Assembly: GCA_014529385.2 (NCBI GenBank)
Contig: CM043948.1
Span: forward strand, 75,350,791 to 75,414,790
Reading direction: 5' to 3'
Length of the DNA stretch: 64,000 nucleotides
From: Adiantum capillus-veneris
Lineage: Eukaryota; Streptophyta; Polypodiopsida; Polypodiales; Pteridaceae
Below the pieces are notes generated by a model. It worked only from the letters and a program-made list of their open reading frames with translations. It ran no database searches and was not told where the DNA came from. The position numbers were made by a program, and so were the translations under genes. Shown here piece by piece: positions 44,874 through 54,990 of the stretch; within the stretch, counting starts at the first letter, position 1, and each line of letters starts with the position of its first letter.

Positions 44874-47576
44874 ATGAATTTGAGATCGGGAAGGAATCTC
44901 CGGAATAATCAACCAAAACAAGGGGAACCAGCAAGTGTCATATCAACCGAGGGGAGTGTAAACCAAAGTTGGGTGCAACCATTAGAGCCGATCTTTGAAG
45001 GAAGTGTCTCTGATACTTCTTCGGAGAGATCTTACGAGATTTTCACCGAAAACTTGGAACACTTGAACCTGAACAACAGAGGAAATATGGCAGCAGGATC
45101 ATCAAACCCTTCCGCCACAATGAAGCTATTGTTCATAAAATACCAGTACGACAATGAGCAAGGTGCAAAGATCTACAAAGATGGAATGGACCGCTATTGT
45201 GTAAAGATAGAAGATAGACCTAGTGAGTTCAAGGACTTAGTGCCTGTGAGCTATAGCGGAGATAGATATCTAGATGACGAGGGTACCATGTACTTGGTAG
45301 TCCTAAACCCTAACATTGTGGACAAGTGGGGGTTGATGGGCACCAAAGCCAAAATAGATGAAGAACTCGAGGAGAAAGCACCAATAATGAACTTCCCTAA
45401 TGCGAGGTTAAGAAGAGAGAATGAAACTACAAGGATCAACACTGATAACATCTATGTGGGGCTATACAAATATAATAATGGGGAGCAAGATCTCTATTAT
45501 AGATGTGAAGAACCCTACACCGGAGAGTTGACAGACCAAAAAAGACTTTATGTTTTTACCTACACAGAGGGATCGGAAGTGAAAATTGCTGCTTACGATA
45601 AGTATGGCAGGCAATACTCAACAATGGGCAAGAAAGAATTAGAAGGATATACATACTTTGGGGGACCACTACATCAGTATTATGTTACTTCTAACTCACA
45701 TAGACCAGCACCAACAACTGGAGTGCAAAACTCAATGACAACAGGAGGACAAAGAACTCAGGTTGCTGACTCTTTCAGTCAACCTTGGGACTTGAAGCTC
45801 GGACCAATAGGATCATTACATTCCAGAGAGTTAATGGAGACGAATCGAGGTAGTGCAGTTCCAATCCCCACCTATACCACTCCAGGTCCAAGGTTTGAGG
45901 CGGAACCATCACATTTACCTCCCAGTAGTAGATTCAGGGCAGAGGAACCGACGAGGGTAACCCATGAAGTCCATGATGCTAGAGAAAGCTTTAGCCGAGA
46001 CACAGGAGCAATGAGATTGGTAGCAGATCATAGACGTATGAGACCATCTCAAGTAGCCAAGTGTATGCCAAAGAAGTATGGTGGTTCAGGAGATCCGTAT
46101 GCACATGTGTCACTCTTTAAGCAAGTTTTAAGAGCTGAGCAGATAACAGATTTCCATACACAATACGAGGGATTTGGTCTTACTCTAGAAGGTACCGCAT
46201 TGACATGGTTTCAACCAATGAACATTGGGGGATTCCATGACATTGACCATTTGCTAAGAGAGTTTGCTGAGGAATTCTCAAAACGAGGGATTAAGCACAA
46301 TACGGTCTCACAAATATATGCTTTTAAACAGAGAGAACACGAAAAAGTGAAGGAAGCGTCACTTCGCTTCAAACAATACATTGAGAGATGTCCAGTACGT
46401 GAACGACCACAAGATGACAGACTATCTGTTCTCTTTATTGAGGGACTGAGGAACGACACTCTCAAGAAGGACTTGCACTTGAAAGCTTGTACAAGTTTCG
46501 AGCAAGTAACGAGAGAGGCATTGTACTTAGTGGATAACTGTACGGTTTATGGAGAGGTGTCAGCGGATACAGATTTTGCATCCAGTAGCTCCTCCTCCGT
46601 AGCGAGCGAGACTACCACTAAAAAGAATGTTCAAACAACAACCATGCCAAATGTAGAGCAAATGATAGAAGATGCTCTAAAAAGGATGGCACCATACCAA
46701 AAACCATTGCCAAAAACACTGAAATGGTGTGCTATTGAACAAAAATGGACAAATCATCCAACAGAGGAGTGCTATTACAACAAAGGGTATGTAAGGGAGC
46801 GCCAGTATGCACCTCCTGCTCAATTAGCACCACCTCAAGTACATCCAGTACCTCGATACCCAACGGGAAATGTACCAGGACCTATGGGGATAGAAAGACC
46901 GCAACCGGTATTGGGACAGCAACCACCTTTACCAGGAGCAAGACCAGTGGGTATTAGATATGCACCAACCTTAGAGAATCAGGAAGAACAAGCCTTAGTG
47001 CCTGTTCAAGCCTATTACGAAGAATCGGGTGCACACATGTCTCCGACAGTGTATTACCCACCAGAAGAACCAAAACAACCAGAACCATGGGGCATGATGG
47101 GGAATGTTGGAATACCAACAGTTACCAGTACTTCTGATGAAGAGAGATACAATATGGACGCAAGAACATTGATGTTCATAGCTCATGGAGGGTTAACAGG
47201 ACAAAGACCATCCTACCCACAAAGGACGAATCAAATGGGACCAAGACCAGCACTAGGACCCTGTTACAAGTGTGGAGGTGACCATCTGATGAATGTTTGC
47301 CCACATACGGAAATCATTAGAATTAACGCTTATTGCACTGAGTGTGGGGTTACTCACTTCATTGAGGATTGTTCAAAGAATCCAAACAAAGTGCAAAAGA
47401 CGACATTGAATATGCTAGAAACTATTCCTACCAGCAGTGGGTCTGAAAATGAAACTCTGATACCAACGCAAGTTGTTACTAGAGCTCAAACTAAGAAAAC
47501 CACTAGAGAACCTGAGAATGGAAAGTTAGCGACTGACGTAGTTAGTCAAGGACCGCGAAGTCAGAAAAACACATAG
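44874..47576 (+). CDS. gag: Gag of the inner giant element, 900 aa
   Basis: The likely start is ATG 44,874 (MNLRSGRNLR); a TTG sits one codon upstream. The first ~370 residues are a family-specific N-terminal region. The Gag core follows at about residues 400-560 (KYGGSGDPYAHVSLF, GTALTWFQ, FKQREHEKV, LFIEGLRNDTL). A proline-rich stretch leads to two zinc knuckles near residues 797-840, CYKCGGDHLMNVC and CTECGVTHFIEDC, both with Cys-x2-Cys-x3-His-x4-Cys spacing. It ends at a single UAG (47,574-47,576), after which the same frame continues into pol. It is far longer than typical gypsy Gag proteins and fully open. Confidence 0.93.
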   Translation: MNLRSGRNLRNNQPKQGEPASVISTEGSVNQSWVQPLEPIFEGSVSDTSSERSYEIFTENLEHLNLNNRGNMAAGSSNPSATMKLLFIKYQYDNEQGAKIYKDGMDRYCVKIEDRPSEFKDLVPVSYSGDRYLDDEGTMYLVVLNPNIVDKWGLMGTKAKIDEELEEKAPIMNFPNARLRRENETTRINTDNIYVGLYKYNNGEQDLYYRCEEPYTGELTDQKRLYVFTYTEGSEVKIAAYDKYGRQYSTMGKKELEGYTYFGGPLHQYYVTSNSHRPAPTTGVQNSMTTGGQRTQVADSFSQPWDLKLGPIGSLHSRELMETNRGSAVPIPTYTTPGPRFEAEPSHLPPSSRFRAEEPTRVTHEVHDARESFSRDTGAMRLVADHRRMRPSQVAKCMPKKYGGSGDPYAHVSLFKQVLRAEQITDFHTQYEGFGLTLEGTALTWFQPMNIGGFHDIDHLLREFAEEFSKRGIKHNTVSQIYAFKQREHEKVKEASLRFKQYIERCPVRERPQDDRLSVLFIEGLRNDTLKKDLHLKACTSFEQVTREALYLVDNCTVYGEVSADTDFASSSSSSVASETTTKKNVQTTTMPNVEQMIEDALKRMAPYQKPLPKTLKWCAIEQKWTNHPTEECYYNKGYVRERQYAPPAQLAPPQVHPVPRYPTGNVPGPMGIERPQPVLGQQPPLPGARPVGIRYAPTLENQEEQALVPVQAYYEESGAHMSPTVYYPPEEPKQPEPWGMMGNVGIPTVTSTSDEERYNMDARTLMFIAHGGLTGQRPSYPQRTNQMGPRPALGPCYKCGGDHLMNVCPHTEIIRINAYCTECGVTHFIEDCSKNPNKVQKTTLNMLETIPTSSGSENETLIPTQVVTRAQTKKTTREPENGKLATDVVSQGPRSQKNT

Positions 47577-50500
47577 AAAGCTAGAAAAGCACGCATGAAG
47601 TTGAGAAAAGAACGTGAAGACGCTATTCTAGCTGAGGAACTAAAGCAAACTAAAGCTAGATTAGAAGAACTTGAGAGTCAAAACGGGAAACGAGAGATGA
47701 GCCCGGAAAGAACGAAACAAAAGAGTATCAAAGAAACACCGAGCTTAAACTCAGGGGGATCAGTGCTAGTCGACAAGGTACACGAACCATTGGACGCACT
47801 GATGAGAGCTTACGAAGCTAGGTTAAGGAACAACCAAACACAAGAACAGAGGTGGATGACATACCCAAACGCAGAATTGGAAAAGCAGAGACTTGAAATG
47901 TGCCAGAGAATGATCGAGACTGCACAAGCCTTATTAGAACCACCAAAAGAAACAATGAATTGTGGAAAGGAAAACCCAATTCAGCAAGAGACTATCGTTT
48001 CACGGGTAGCCGAAAAGACTCCCAGTGCACAAAAGCCTGAAAATACACAAAAGGATGACCGCATAGTGTTGAACTCAACCGATCAGGAGGTCGAGAGTTT
48101 TCATCCAGTCATACAGAGGTCTTACGGAAGAGATGAGGATTACAATGAATTTTGGAAACAAGTGAGAGAGGCAAACTTTGCAAACGAGCTAAGTTGCCAA
48201 GCTAATCAGACAAATTGGGAAAAGGACATCAGGAATCCTCCCATAGTGGAATTTGAGGCAGGATCTCAAGTGGACTTGGATCTGCAATCTTACTGGGGAG
48301 ATGGGGGCTCTGTTAGAACAATGGAGAGCAAACCTCATTCACTAAATACCTTACCTTCATACTTAGGAGAGTATGAAGCAAAATCCGAGATTAGAGCACT
48401 TCCCTCACGAAAAATCTCATCAGAAAAAGTCATGGACTCGCAAGGATTGATAGAGATTTTGTCAACACCAGTGACATGCACTATCACTCTAGCTGAGCTT
48501 TTGAGGCTAAGACCACATATGTGGACCACTGTAGGAAAATGCTTGGAGAAATTCGGAATAAAAGATCCAACATCGAGATTGCAAGAGAGCATTGAGGAGC
48601 TGAGCAAGCCACAAAAGAACGCTAAGCCTGTACCCTTAAACAAGGTCGGAGAGTATTGCGAAGGTGAAGAGGGGAATACAACCTTACCAGTTGAATTCCA
48701 AGGAGTGAACACAATGGCAATACTAGACAGCGGAGCTGGGGTAGCCATAGCTACAAAAGAAATCTGGAAAAAATGGGGGAAACCAGCAATAAGGAAGACT
48801 AGGTTGAAACTCCAATTAGCAGATGGACACATGGAGAAACCTATGGGGTTATTAGAGAAAGTTGTAGTGACTTCTTGCGGCATTGAATACGAACGTACTT
48901 TCGCTATTGTCGATTTTGGCAAGGAGAATAACTATGATATCATACTGGGAAGACCATTCATGAGACAGTTGAAAATGGTCCAGGATTGGGGCTACGATCA
49001 CATATACCTGAGAAATATGGAAACCACTACACGTGTGAACTTGAAAGACCATAGCTACAAAGATGTGAACCGAACACCGGTAGAGGAGTTTGATTCAGCT
49101 ACTTTGGCGGGATCCGAATTTCCAGCTTGGTTAGGTAAACCCAAGGAGTTATGGATGTGTGGAGCTTCGAAATGTGGAAGTCTGAAACAAGAAGAATGTG
49201 TTTTAGAAAGGGCTATCGAAGACGAAACTTATATAGGAGAACCCTTTCCAGAGGACACATTTGAACCATTAGAATTGACACACATTCTAGCAACCCTAGA
49301 TGTTTGTGCAATTCCGGATGGTCCCACAACGAAATTTTTCGACAAGGACGGGTACGACGTGGTTCCGTATTTCATGTTGAGAACTGTACTCGAAAATGAA
49401 ACTGAAAAAACGATACACTGGAAAAAAGATGAAGAAGAGGTGTTTCACGACATTCCCAATCATCCAGAGTGGGGGAATGAAGCAGACAACGAGTCAACGG
49501 ACAATTCAAGCGGAAACGAAGAAACTATAATGGATGTCCGATTTTATGATTTTCCGAACCAAACTAAACAACGCCAGAAACGCTATAGAGCAAAGAGAAA
49601 TTCAAAGGGGGTTAGAACCAATCCGATGCCTAGAATAAGAGGAAAAAATCAATTCCTAATGCTAGTAAAGGCTGAAGATTGTGTTAAGGATAAGATTTCT
49701 GGAAGAATGAGAGGCAGTGATCAAAAGAGCTTACGAAAAGACAAAAGAGGCTCAAGAAATCAAGTTCAAAATAATGGAACGAAAACGGAAACAGAAAAAT
49801 CAGAAAAGAACAAGCGCAACAGAGAATACACGGAGTCCAAGTTAGAACGTAGAAACAAGTACCGAGAGCTCAAGAAAACTCTGAAGGAAGTTTGGACGAC
49901 AGAAATTGAGAGTGGAGAGGACGAAAACGTCAAAATCAAGGAAAACATGGATGTTCCCTCTCACTATAGGAAATTCACAATAGAGGATAGGAAGGTGATA
50001 TTAACCCCACCTATTCGAGAGAGGAAGGAGAACGAATCTTATGACAGACCGGAGGATGCAAAAAAAGTTGATTTAGCAGCTCCAGGTGAGACGCCTAGAC
50101 CGGTGTACATAGCCACAGATTTGTCTCCAAGCGAGGAAGAGAGACTTTTGAGTCTTCTCAGAGAGTATAGGGATGTGTTTGCATGGTCTTATAAGGACTT
50201 AAAGGGAGTTGACCCATCGATATGCCAACACACAATCCCACTGAAACAAGACGCAAAGCCTAGCAGACAGAGACCATACACATATAATGATACGTTTGCT
50301 AAGCGAATCAAAGAAGAGATAGATAAGCTAATGGAAGCTGAATTCATATACGAGATTGAACACACTGATTGGGTATCTCCGATTGTGGTAGTACCTAAGA
50401 AGAACGGAAAACTCCGAGTGTGTGTCAACCTAAAGAAAGTGAATGCTGCAACAATCAGGGACAATTATCCCCTGCCGATAACTGATCATGTTCTAGAGCG

Positions 50501-53183
50501 TGTATCAGGGAAAACAACATACTCCTTTCTTGATGGTTTTTCAGGATATAACCAGCTAGCCATAGCACTGGAAGATCAACATAAAACAGCTTTTGCAACG
50601 GAGTGGGGAATTTATGCTTATCGAGTTATGCCTTTTGGTCTAACCAATGCTCCCGCAACCTTCCAGAGGCTGATGACGCATGCTTTCAAAGAATACTTAA
50701 GGCTGTTTCTCGAAATATACATGGATGACTTATGTGTACATTCTCTACTGAGAGATGAGCATCTAGAACACCTAAGAAAAGTATTTGAGAAATGTAGGAC
50801 ATATCGCATTTGTCTCAATCCTGAGAAATGTGTGTTTATGGTCCGACAGGGTAGAATTCTGGGACATATTGTCTCACAAAACGGAATATCCACGGATTTA
50901 GAGAAGATAAAAGTTATAGTGGATATGCCTAGACCAACCAATGCGAAACAAGTACAGAGCTTTATGGGACATTGCGGATATTATAGACGATTCATTTATA
51001 TGTACGCTATAATAGGCCAACCACTTTACAGGCTAATAGTGAACTTTGAATGGACAGAGGAATGTGAGGAATCATTCAAGAAATTGAAAGAGGCACTCAT
51101 TACCGCTCCAGTCTTGAAGTCACCAGATTGGGAGAAGATATTCCATGTGCACATAGATGCTTCTGCATATGCAATAGGATGCATTCTGGCTCAGCCAGAA
51201 GAAGGAAACATGGATTTTCCTATCTGTTACGCCAGTCGACAGCTCAACCATGCAGAGAAGAATTACACCACAACAGAGCGAGAGGGATTAGGAATGATAT
51301 ATGCTGTGAAGAAATTTCGGCATTATCTTCTAGCCAACAAGTTTGTGTTTTTTACAGATCACCAAGCCTTGCTCTACCTAGTGAATAAACCATGCAATAT
51401 CGGCAGAATAGTGAGATGGTTCATTATCTTACTGAAATTCGACTTCACGGTAGTAGTAAAGAAAGGAAAAACACATCTTAGAGCTGATCATCTTTCGCGA
51501 TTGACGAATGGAGAAGACCCTATAGGAGTAGATGACGACATGCCAGACGCGTACTTGTTCAATATAGAAATGATACCGAGGTGGTCTCAAAATGTCGTTG
51601 ACCTATTAACCTATGGAGGAGAGTTCGATAGAAGAGAATACAACCTGAAACATATTGCTATTCAGCAATCCAAGAATCTTCAATTGGTTACAGGAAGGTT
51701 GTATCAATTGGGAAATGATCATGTTTTACGACTATGCATCAATCCTGAGGAATATAATATATATCTGCGCGAAGCACATGTTCAGGAATGTGCATTTCAT
51801 TGTTCAAGAAGGAACACATATAGGAATTTGTTACAATTGGGAGTCTATTGGCCAGGAATAAAAGAAAGCGTACATGAATATGTCACTGTATGTATTGTAT
51901 GTTCATCAAAACCGCCAGCCGAGTATTCGACATTATATCAGATAATGATCGCTCCAAAATGGAGTCAGTATATTGTTGAATATCTCACAAATAGAACTTT
52001 CCCAGAAGGAACGTCAAAAGCTCGTCAGAAATCTGTAGAGACAGAAGCTAGAGATTACGCTTTAATAGGAGATCAACTCTATAAGAGAGGTAAAGACAAC
52101 CAGCTTAGGATTTGCGCATCAGAGTCTGAGTATGTGATAATCCTGGAGCAAGCTCATGGAGGAGTAGGTGGAGGCCATTTCTCAGGTGATAAGACAACAA
52201 AACTTGTCTTAGCCGCAGGAATATGGTGGCCAACATTACATATGGACGCTGAGGAATACGTTAAACGGTGTGATGACTGTCAGCGGACCAAAGTACCACT
52301 TAAAAGAGATGATATGCCACTTAGACCAATGATGGGGGCAAGAGCTTTTGCAAAATGGGGGATTGATTATGTCGGACCCATTTCGCCTCCTGCATATAAG
52401 ACTCATGCACAATACATCATTGTGGCTACAGACTATCTAACAAAGTGGGTCGAAGCAAAGGCAACTCAAAAAGCAGATGCCAGGACCACGGCACAATTTC
52501 TGTATGAATACGTCTTTGTACGATATGGATTGCCAATAGAAATTGTGAGTGATCGAGGCACACATTTCATAAATGAAGTGATAGAGATCCTTCTAGATGA
52601 ATTCATGGTAATCCATAGGAAATCAGCCCCGTATCATCCACAAGCAAAAGGACAAGCTGAAGCAACAAACAAAACCATATGCACGGTCCTCACGAAGATT
52701 GTATCTAAGTCGAGAACTGACTGGGACCAAAAGTTACATTCAACATTATGGGCATATAGGGTGGCGTATAAAACATCCATAGGAACGACCCCATATAACA
52801 TGGTTTTTGGGCTAAATGCTATCTTGCCAATAGAATTCTTGATTTCAACCTTAAGGGTGGCTAAGGATCTAGAGTGGACAGGGCACGAGCTCTCTGATAG
52901 AATAGATGACCTAGAAAAGCTAGATGAGCTTCGACTAAAAGCAGTAGCTTCCATCTACGCTCAAAAAAGGCGACAAAAAGAATTTTTTGATAAGCATGTG
53001 CGGACTAAAGAGTTTAAAGTTGGGGACTATGTCCTAGTTTACACTCTGAAACAGCATGCTAAGAAGCTTAAAAAGCGAGGGATGGGTCCTCTGGTGATTA
53101 AAGATCTATCACCAAGTGGAGCCGTCAAGCTTGCTACATTGACGGAGAAGAAATGCCCAATTGGATTAGTGGATGCAGAGTGA
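47577..53183 (+). CDS. pol: Pol of the inner giant element: protease, RT, RNase H, integrase
   Basis: In frame with gag across one UAG; the first ATG is 47,595. Residues are counted from it. A coiled, charged N-terminal region comes first. The aspartic protease follows, with D378 in AILDSGAG and IILGRPF. The RT has LRVCVNLKKVN, FGLTNAPATF and YMDD at 1042-1045. RNase H has D1188 (HIDASAYA) and D1255 (TDHQAL). Next are two tandem integrase zinc domains: H1395, H1402, C1433, C1436 and H1521, H1528, C1559, C1562. The integrase core has D1591, D1653 and E1689 (35 residues between the last two). The open frame of 1,862 codons with all catalytic residues suggests recent activity. The frame ends in CPIGLVDAE, while the sequence homologous to other elements continues one frame back. 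Confidence 0.95.
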   Translation, partial: KARKARMKLRKEREDAILAEELKQTKARLEELESQNGKREMSPERTKQKSIKETPSLNSGGSVLVDKVHEPLDALMRAYEARLRNNQTQEQRWMTYPNAELEKQRLEMCQRMIETAQALLEPPKETMNCGKENPIQQETIVSRVAEKTPSAQKPENTQKDDRIVLNSTDQEVESFHPVIQRSYGRDEDYNEFWKQVREANFANELSCQANQTNWEKDIRNPPIVEFEAGSQVDLDLQSYWGDGGSVRTMESKPHSLNTLPSYLGEYEAKSEIRALPSRKISSEKVMDSQGLIEILSTPVTCTITLAELLRLRPHMWTTVGKCLEKFGIKDPTSRLQESIEELSKPQKNAKPVPLNKVGEYCEGEEGNTTLPVEFQGVNTMAILDSGAGVAIATKEIWKKWGKPAIRKTRLKLQLADGHMEKPMGLLEKVVVTSCGIEYERTFAIVDFGKENNYDIILGRPFMRQLKMVQDWGYDHIYLRNMETTTRVNLKDHSYKDVNRTPVEEFDSATLAGSEFPAWLGKPKELWMCGASKCGSLKQEECVLERAIEDETYIGEPFPEDTFEPLELTHILATLDVCAIPDGPTTKFFDKDGYDVVPYFMLRTVLENETEKTIHWKKDEEEVFHDIPNHPEWGNEADNESTDNSSGNEETIMDVRFYDFPNQTKQRQKRYRAKRNSKGVRTNPMPRIRGKNQFLMLVKAEDCVKDKISGRMRGSDQKSLRKDKRGSRNQVQNNGTKTETEKSEKNKRNREYTESKLERRNKYRELKKTLKEVWTTEIESGEDENVKIKENMDVPSHYRKFTIEDRKVILTPPIRERKENESYDRPEDAKKVDLAAPGETPRPVYIATDLSPSEEERLLSLLREYRDVFAWSYKDLKGVDPSICQHTIPLKQDAKPSRQRPYTYNDTFAKRIKEEIDKLMEAEFIYEIEHTDWVSPIVVVPKKNGKLRVCVNLKKVNAATIRDNYPLPITDHVLERVSGKTTYSFLDGFSGYNQLAIALEDQHKTAFATEWGIYAYRVMPFGLTNAPATFQRLMTHAFKEYLRLFLEIYMDDLCVHSLLRDEHLEHLRKVFEKCRTYRICLNPEKCVFMVRQGRILGHIVSQNGISTDLEKIKVIVDMPRPTNAKQVQSFMGHCGYYRRFIYMYAIIGQPLYRLIVNFEWTEECEESFKKLKEALITAPVLKSPDWEKIFHVHIDASAYAIGCILAQPEEGNMDFPICYASRQLNHAEKNYTTTEREGLGMIYAVKKFRHYLLANKFVFFTDHQALLYLVNKPCNIGRIVRWFIILLKFDFTVVVKKGKTHLRADHLSRLTNGEDPIGVDDDMPDAYLFNIEMIPRWSQNVVDLLTYGGEFDRREYNLKHIAIQQSKNLQLVTGRLYQLGNDHVLRLCINPEEYNIYLREAHVQECAFHCSRRNTYRNLLQLGVYWPGIKESVHEYVTVCIVCSSKPPAEYSTLYQIMIAPKWSQYIVEYLTNRTFPEGTSKARQKSVETEARDYALIGDQLYKRGKDNQLRICASESEYVIILEQAHGGVGGGHFSGDKTTKLVLAAGIWWPTLHMDAEEYVKRCDDCQRTKVPLKRDDMPLRPMMGARAFAKWGIDYVGPISPPAYKTHAQYIIVATDYLTKWVEAKATQKADARTTAQFLYEYVFVRYGLPIEIVSDRGTHFINEVIEILLDEFMVIHRKSAPYHPQAKGQAEATNKTICTVLTKIVSKSRTDWDQKLHSTLWAYRVAYKTSIGTTPYNMVFGLNAILPIEFLISTLRVAKDLEWTGHELSDRIDDLEKLDELRLKAVASIYAQKRRQKEFFDKHVRTKEFKVGDYVLVYTLKQHAKKLKKRGMGPLVIKDLSPSGAVKLATLTEKKCPIGLVDAE

Positions 53184-54481
53184 AAAAGTATCTGTTGCCG
53201 CTAACCCAAGACATGCTTCTCAAAATACATCAAGAAAAGCTGCGTGTCCAAAAAAAGAAAAAGATTGAGGAGGAAGCGCAAGCCGAGGCGAAGGAAAGAA
53301 TGGAGAAAAGAAGACTACTGCGTCAGAAACAGCGCAATGAAGGAGCAATACGAATAAACGCAGTCAGTATAACAGAAATGGGGAATGACAAAGAAGAACC
53401 CATCATTGAATGCAAAGTAGGGACCAACCAAATCAAAGCCAGAGCACTATTGGATTCAGGAGCTCAAGCTAACCTACTTTCACTCAGTTTGTATAGACAA
53501 TTGACAAATGACACTAAACTACAAACTGCCAAGCAAGAGTTAAAAAGTTACTCTGAGAATTCAATCAAAACTGTCGGATGCACAGTTTTACATATACAGA
53601 TTAACCAATATGTGTATCCTCATATGTTTTACGTGGTTGAAGACCAAGCTACACAACATCCATTATTGCTAGGACAACCATGGCAGAAGCAATACAATGC
53701 AATGATTGACTGGAGTTCTAAATCAGTGCTTATCAAATACGAAGGTGAAAGTCAATCAGTTAAGTTCACCAAAGGAGCAGAGCCAACTCCAAAGGAAGAA
53801 GCCACGGACAAGGGCAAACAACAAACAGAGAAAAAGAAGAAGCAATGGCAACCAAAAGTTTCTATACAACCGGATTACTCTTCGACGAGGAATTCTCAAC
53901 AGTGGATAAGGAAGACAAGCAATAATATAACAGCTCAACCTTGGAAAACAACGGAGTCAAAGTTGGTATGGAGACCAAAAAAGGCTGTGCCAGAGAACAA
54001 AAAGGTGGAAAACAGAGTCTTCAATACCAGACAACAAAGTGATCCCAGACAATCAAGGACAGTGAAACAAATCTGGATTCCAAAGAAGGTCATGACGGCA
54101 CAAAGCTACAGCAAGCAAATTTGGATCCCAAAGATTTGTAAACAGGAAATCCCTTCAATACAATCAACGGAAACTCCTAGGTATTTCAAGGCGAGAAAAT
54201 CAACACACAGATCAACGCAGGTTTGGGTCGCAAAGAGTTTGTGGCAAGCACAAGCAAAGCGGAGGCAGATTTGGATTGTAAAAAAAGACAACAAGGTAAT
54301 GAAGAACCCATCTACTGGTTCTACTACCGAAGTGCCAAAACCAACCCAAAACCCGACCACTAATCCTTCAATCAAACAAAGAGCAGCTGTATTGGAAAGA
54401 ATGTTGTATCATCGCTCTACAATTACATTGGGAACTTATGACCAAAACAACTACAATGCTTCACCCACAGACACTTCATAG
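53153..54481 (+). CDS. Post-integrase reading frame with a second aspartic protease-like domain
   Basis: It overlaps the end of pol in another frame. Its start, MPNWISGCRVKKY, is the usual continuation of the integrase C-terminus in this clade, so it was probably one protein with pol, now joined by a frame slip or translated from its own ATG (53,153). A basic coiled segment is followed by a retropepsin-like domain: D101 in LLDSGAQANLL and LLLGQPW near residue 171. The C-terminal half is Lys/Gln/Pro-rich with a recurring aromatic motif, (I/V)W(I/V/R)(P/A/V)K, around W273, W308, W324, W358 and W374. A protease behind integrase, in addition to the normal one at residue 378 of pol, is unusual. 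Confidence 0.8.
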   Translation: MPNWISGCRVKKYLLPLTQDMLLKIHQEKLRVQKKKKIEEEAQAEAKERMEKRRLLRQKQRNEGAIRINAVSITEMGNDKEEPIIECKVGTNQIKARALLDSGAQANLLSLSLYRQLTNDTKLQTAKQELKSYSENSIKTVGCTVLHIQINQYVYPHMFYVVEDQATQHPLLLGQPWQKQYNAMIDWSSKSVLIKYEGESQSVKFTKGAEPTPKEEATDKGKQQTEKKKKQWQPKVSIQPDYSSTRNSQQWIRKTSNNITAQPWKTTESKLVWRPKKAVPENKKVENRVFNTRQQSDPRQSRTVKQIWIPKKVMTAQSYSKQIWIPKICKQEIPSIQSTETPRYFKARKSTHRSTQVWVAKSLWQAQAKRRQIWIVKKDNKVMKNPSTGSTTEVPKPTQNPTTNPSIKQRAAVLERMLYHRSTITLGTYDQNNYNASPTDTS

Positions 54482-54573
54482 TCGTCCGGGAGGACTCAGA
54501 CTAGGAGGGGGGGAGGTATACAGGAGCTACAAAGCAGCTACAAGCGGGAAAAACAAAGAAAAACAAAAATTAT

Positions 54574-54990
54574 ATTACAAGGGCAGTGTCTTACATGATT
54601 TTGCAATTTTTTATGTTTGATTGCAGATATTGATAATATTTATGCCCTTATATACCTTGTTTTGCAACAAGAAGAGATCAAATGATGAATTTGGATCTCT
54701 AGATGTGTAAATATTACAAGGGCAGTGTCTTACATGATTTTGCAATTTTTTATGTTTGATTGTGGATATTGATAATATTTATGCCCTTATATACCTTGTT
54801 TTGCAACAAGAAGAGATCAAATGATGAATTTGGGTCTCTAGATGTGTAAATATTACAAGGGCAGTGTCTTACATGATTTTGCAATTTTTTATGTTTGATT
54901 GCGGATATTGATAATATTTATGCCCTTATATACCTTGTTTTGCAACAAGAAGAGATCAAATGATGAATTTGGGTCTCTAGATGTGTAAAT
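54574..54990 (+). repeat. Tandem repeat, 3 x 139 bp
   Basis: Units begin ATTACAAGGGCAGTG at 54,574, 54,713 and 54,852 and are nearly identical (for example GATTGCAG/GATTGTGG/GATTGCGG). Each ends TCTAGATGTGTAAAT. The third is followed by unique sequence. Confidence 0.96.

Noticed and set aside
53120-53160. Programmed -1 frameshift site at the end of pol
   Set aside because: No canonical slippery heptamer is seen. Kept only as an open question about the junction.
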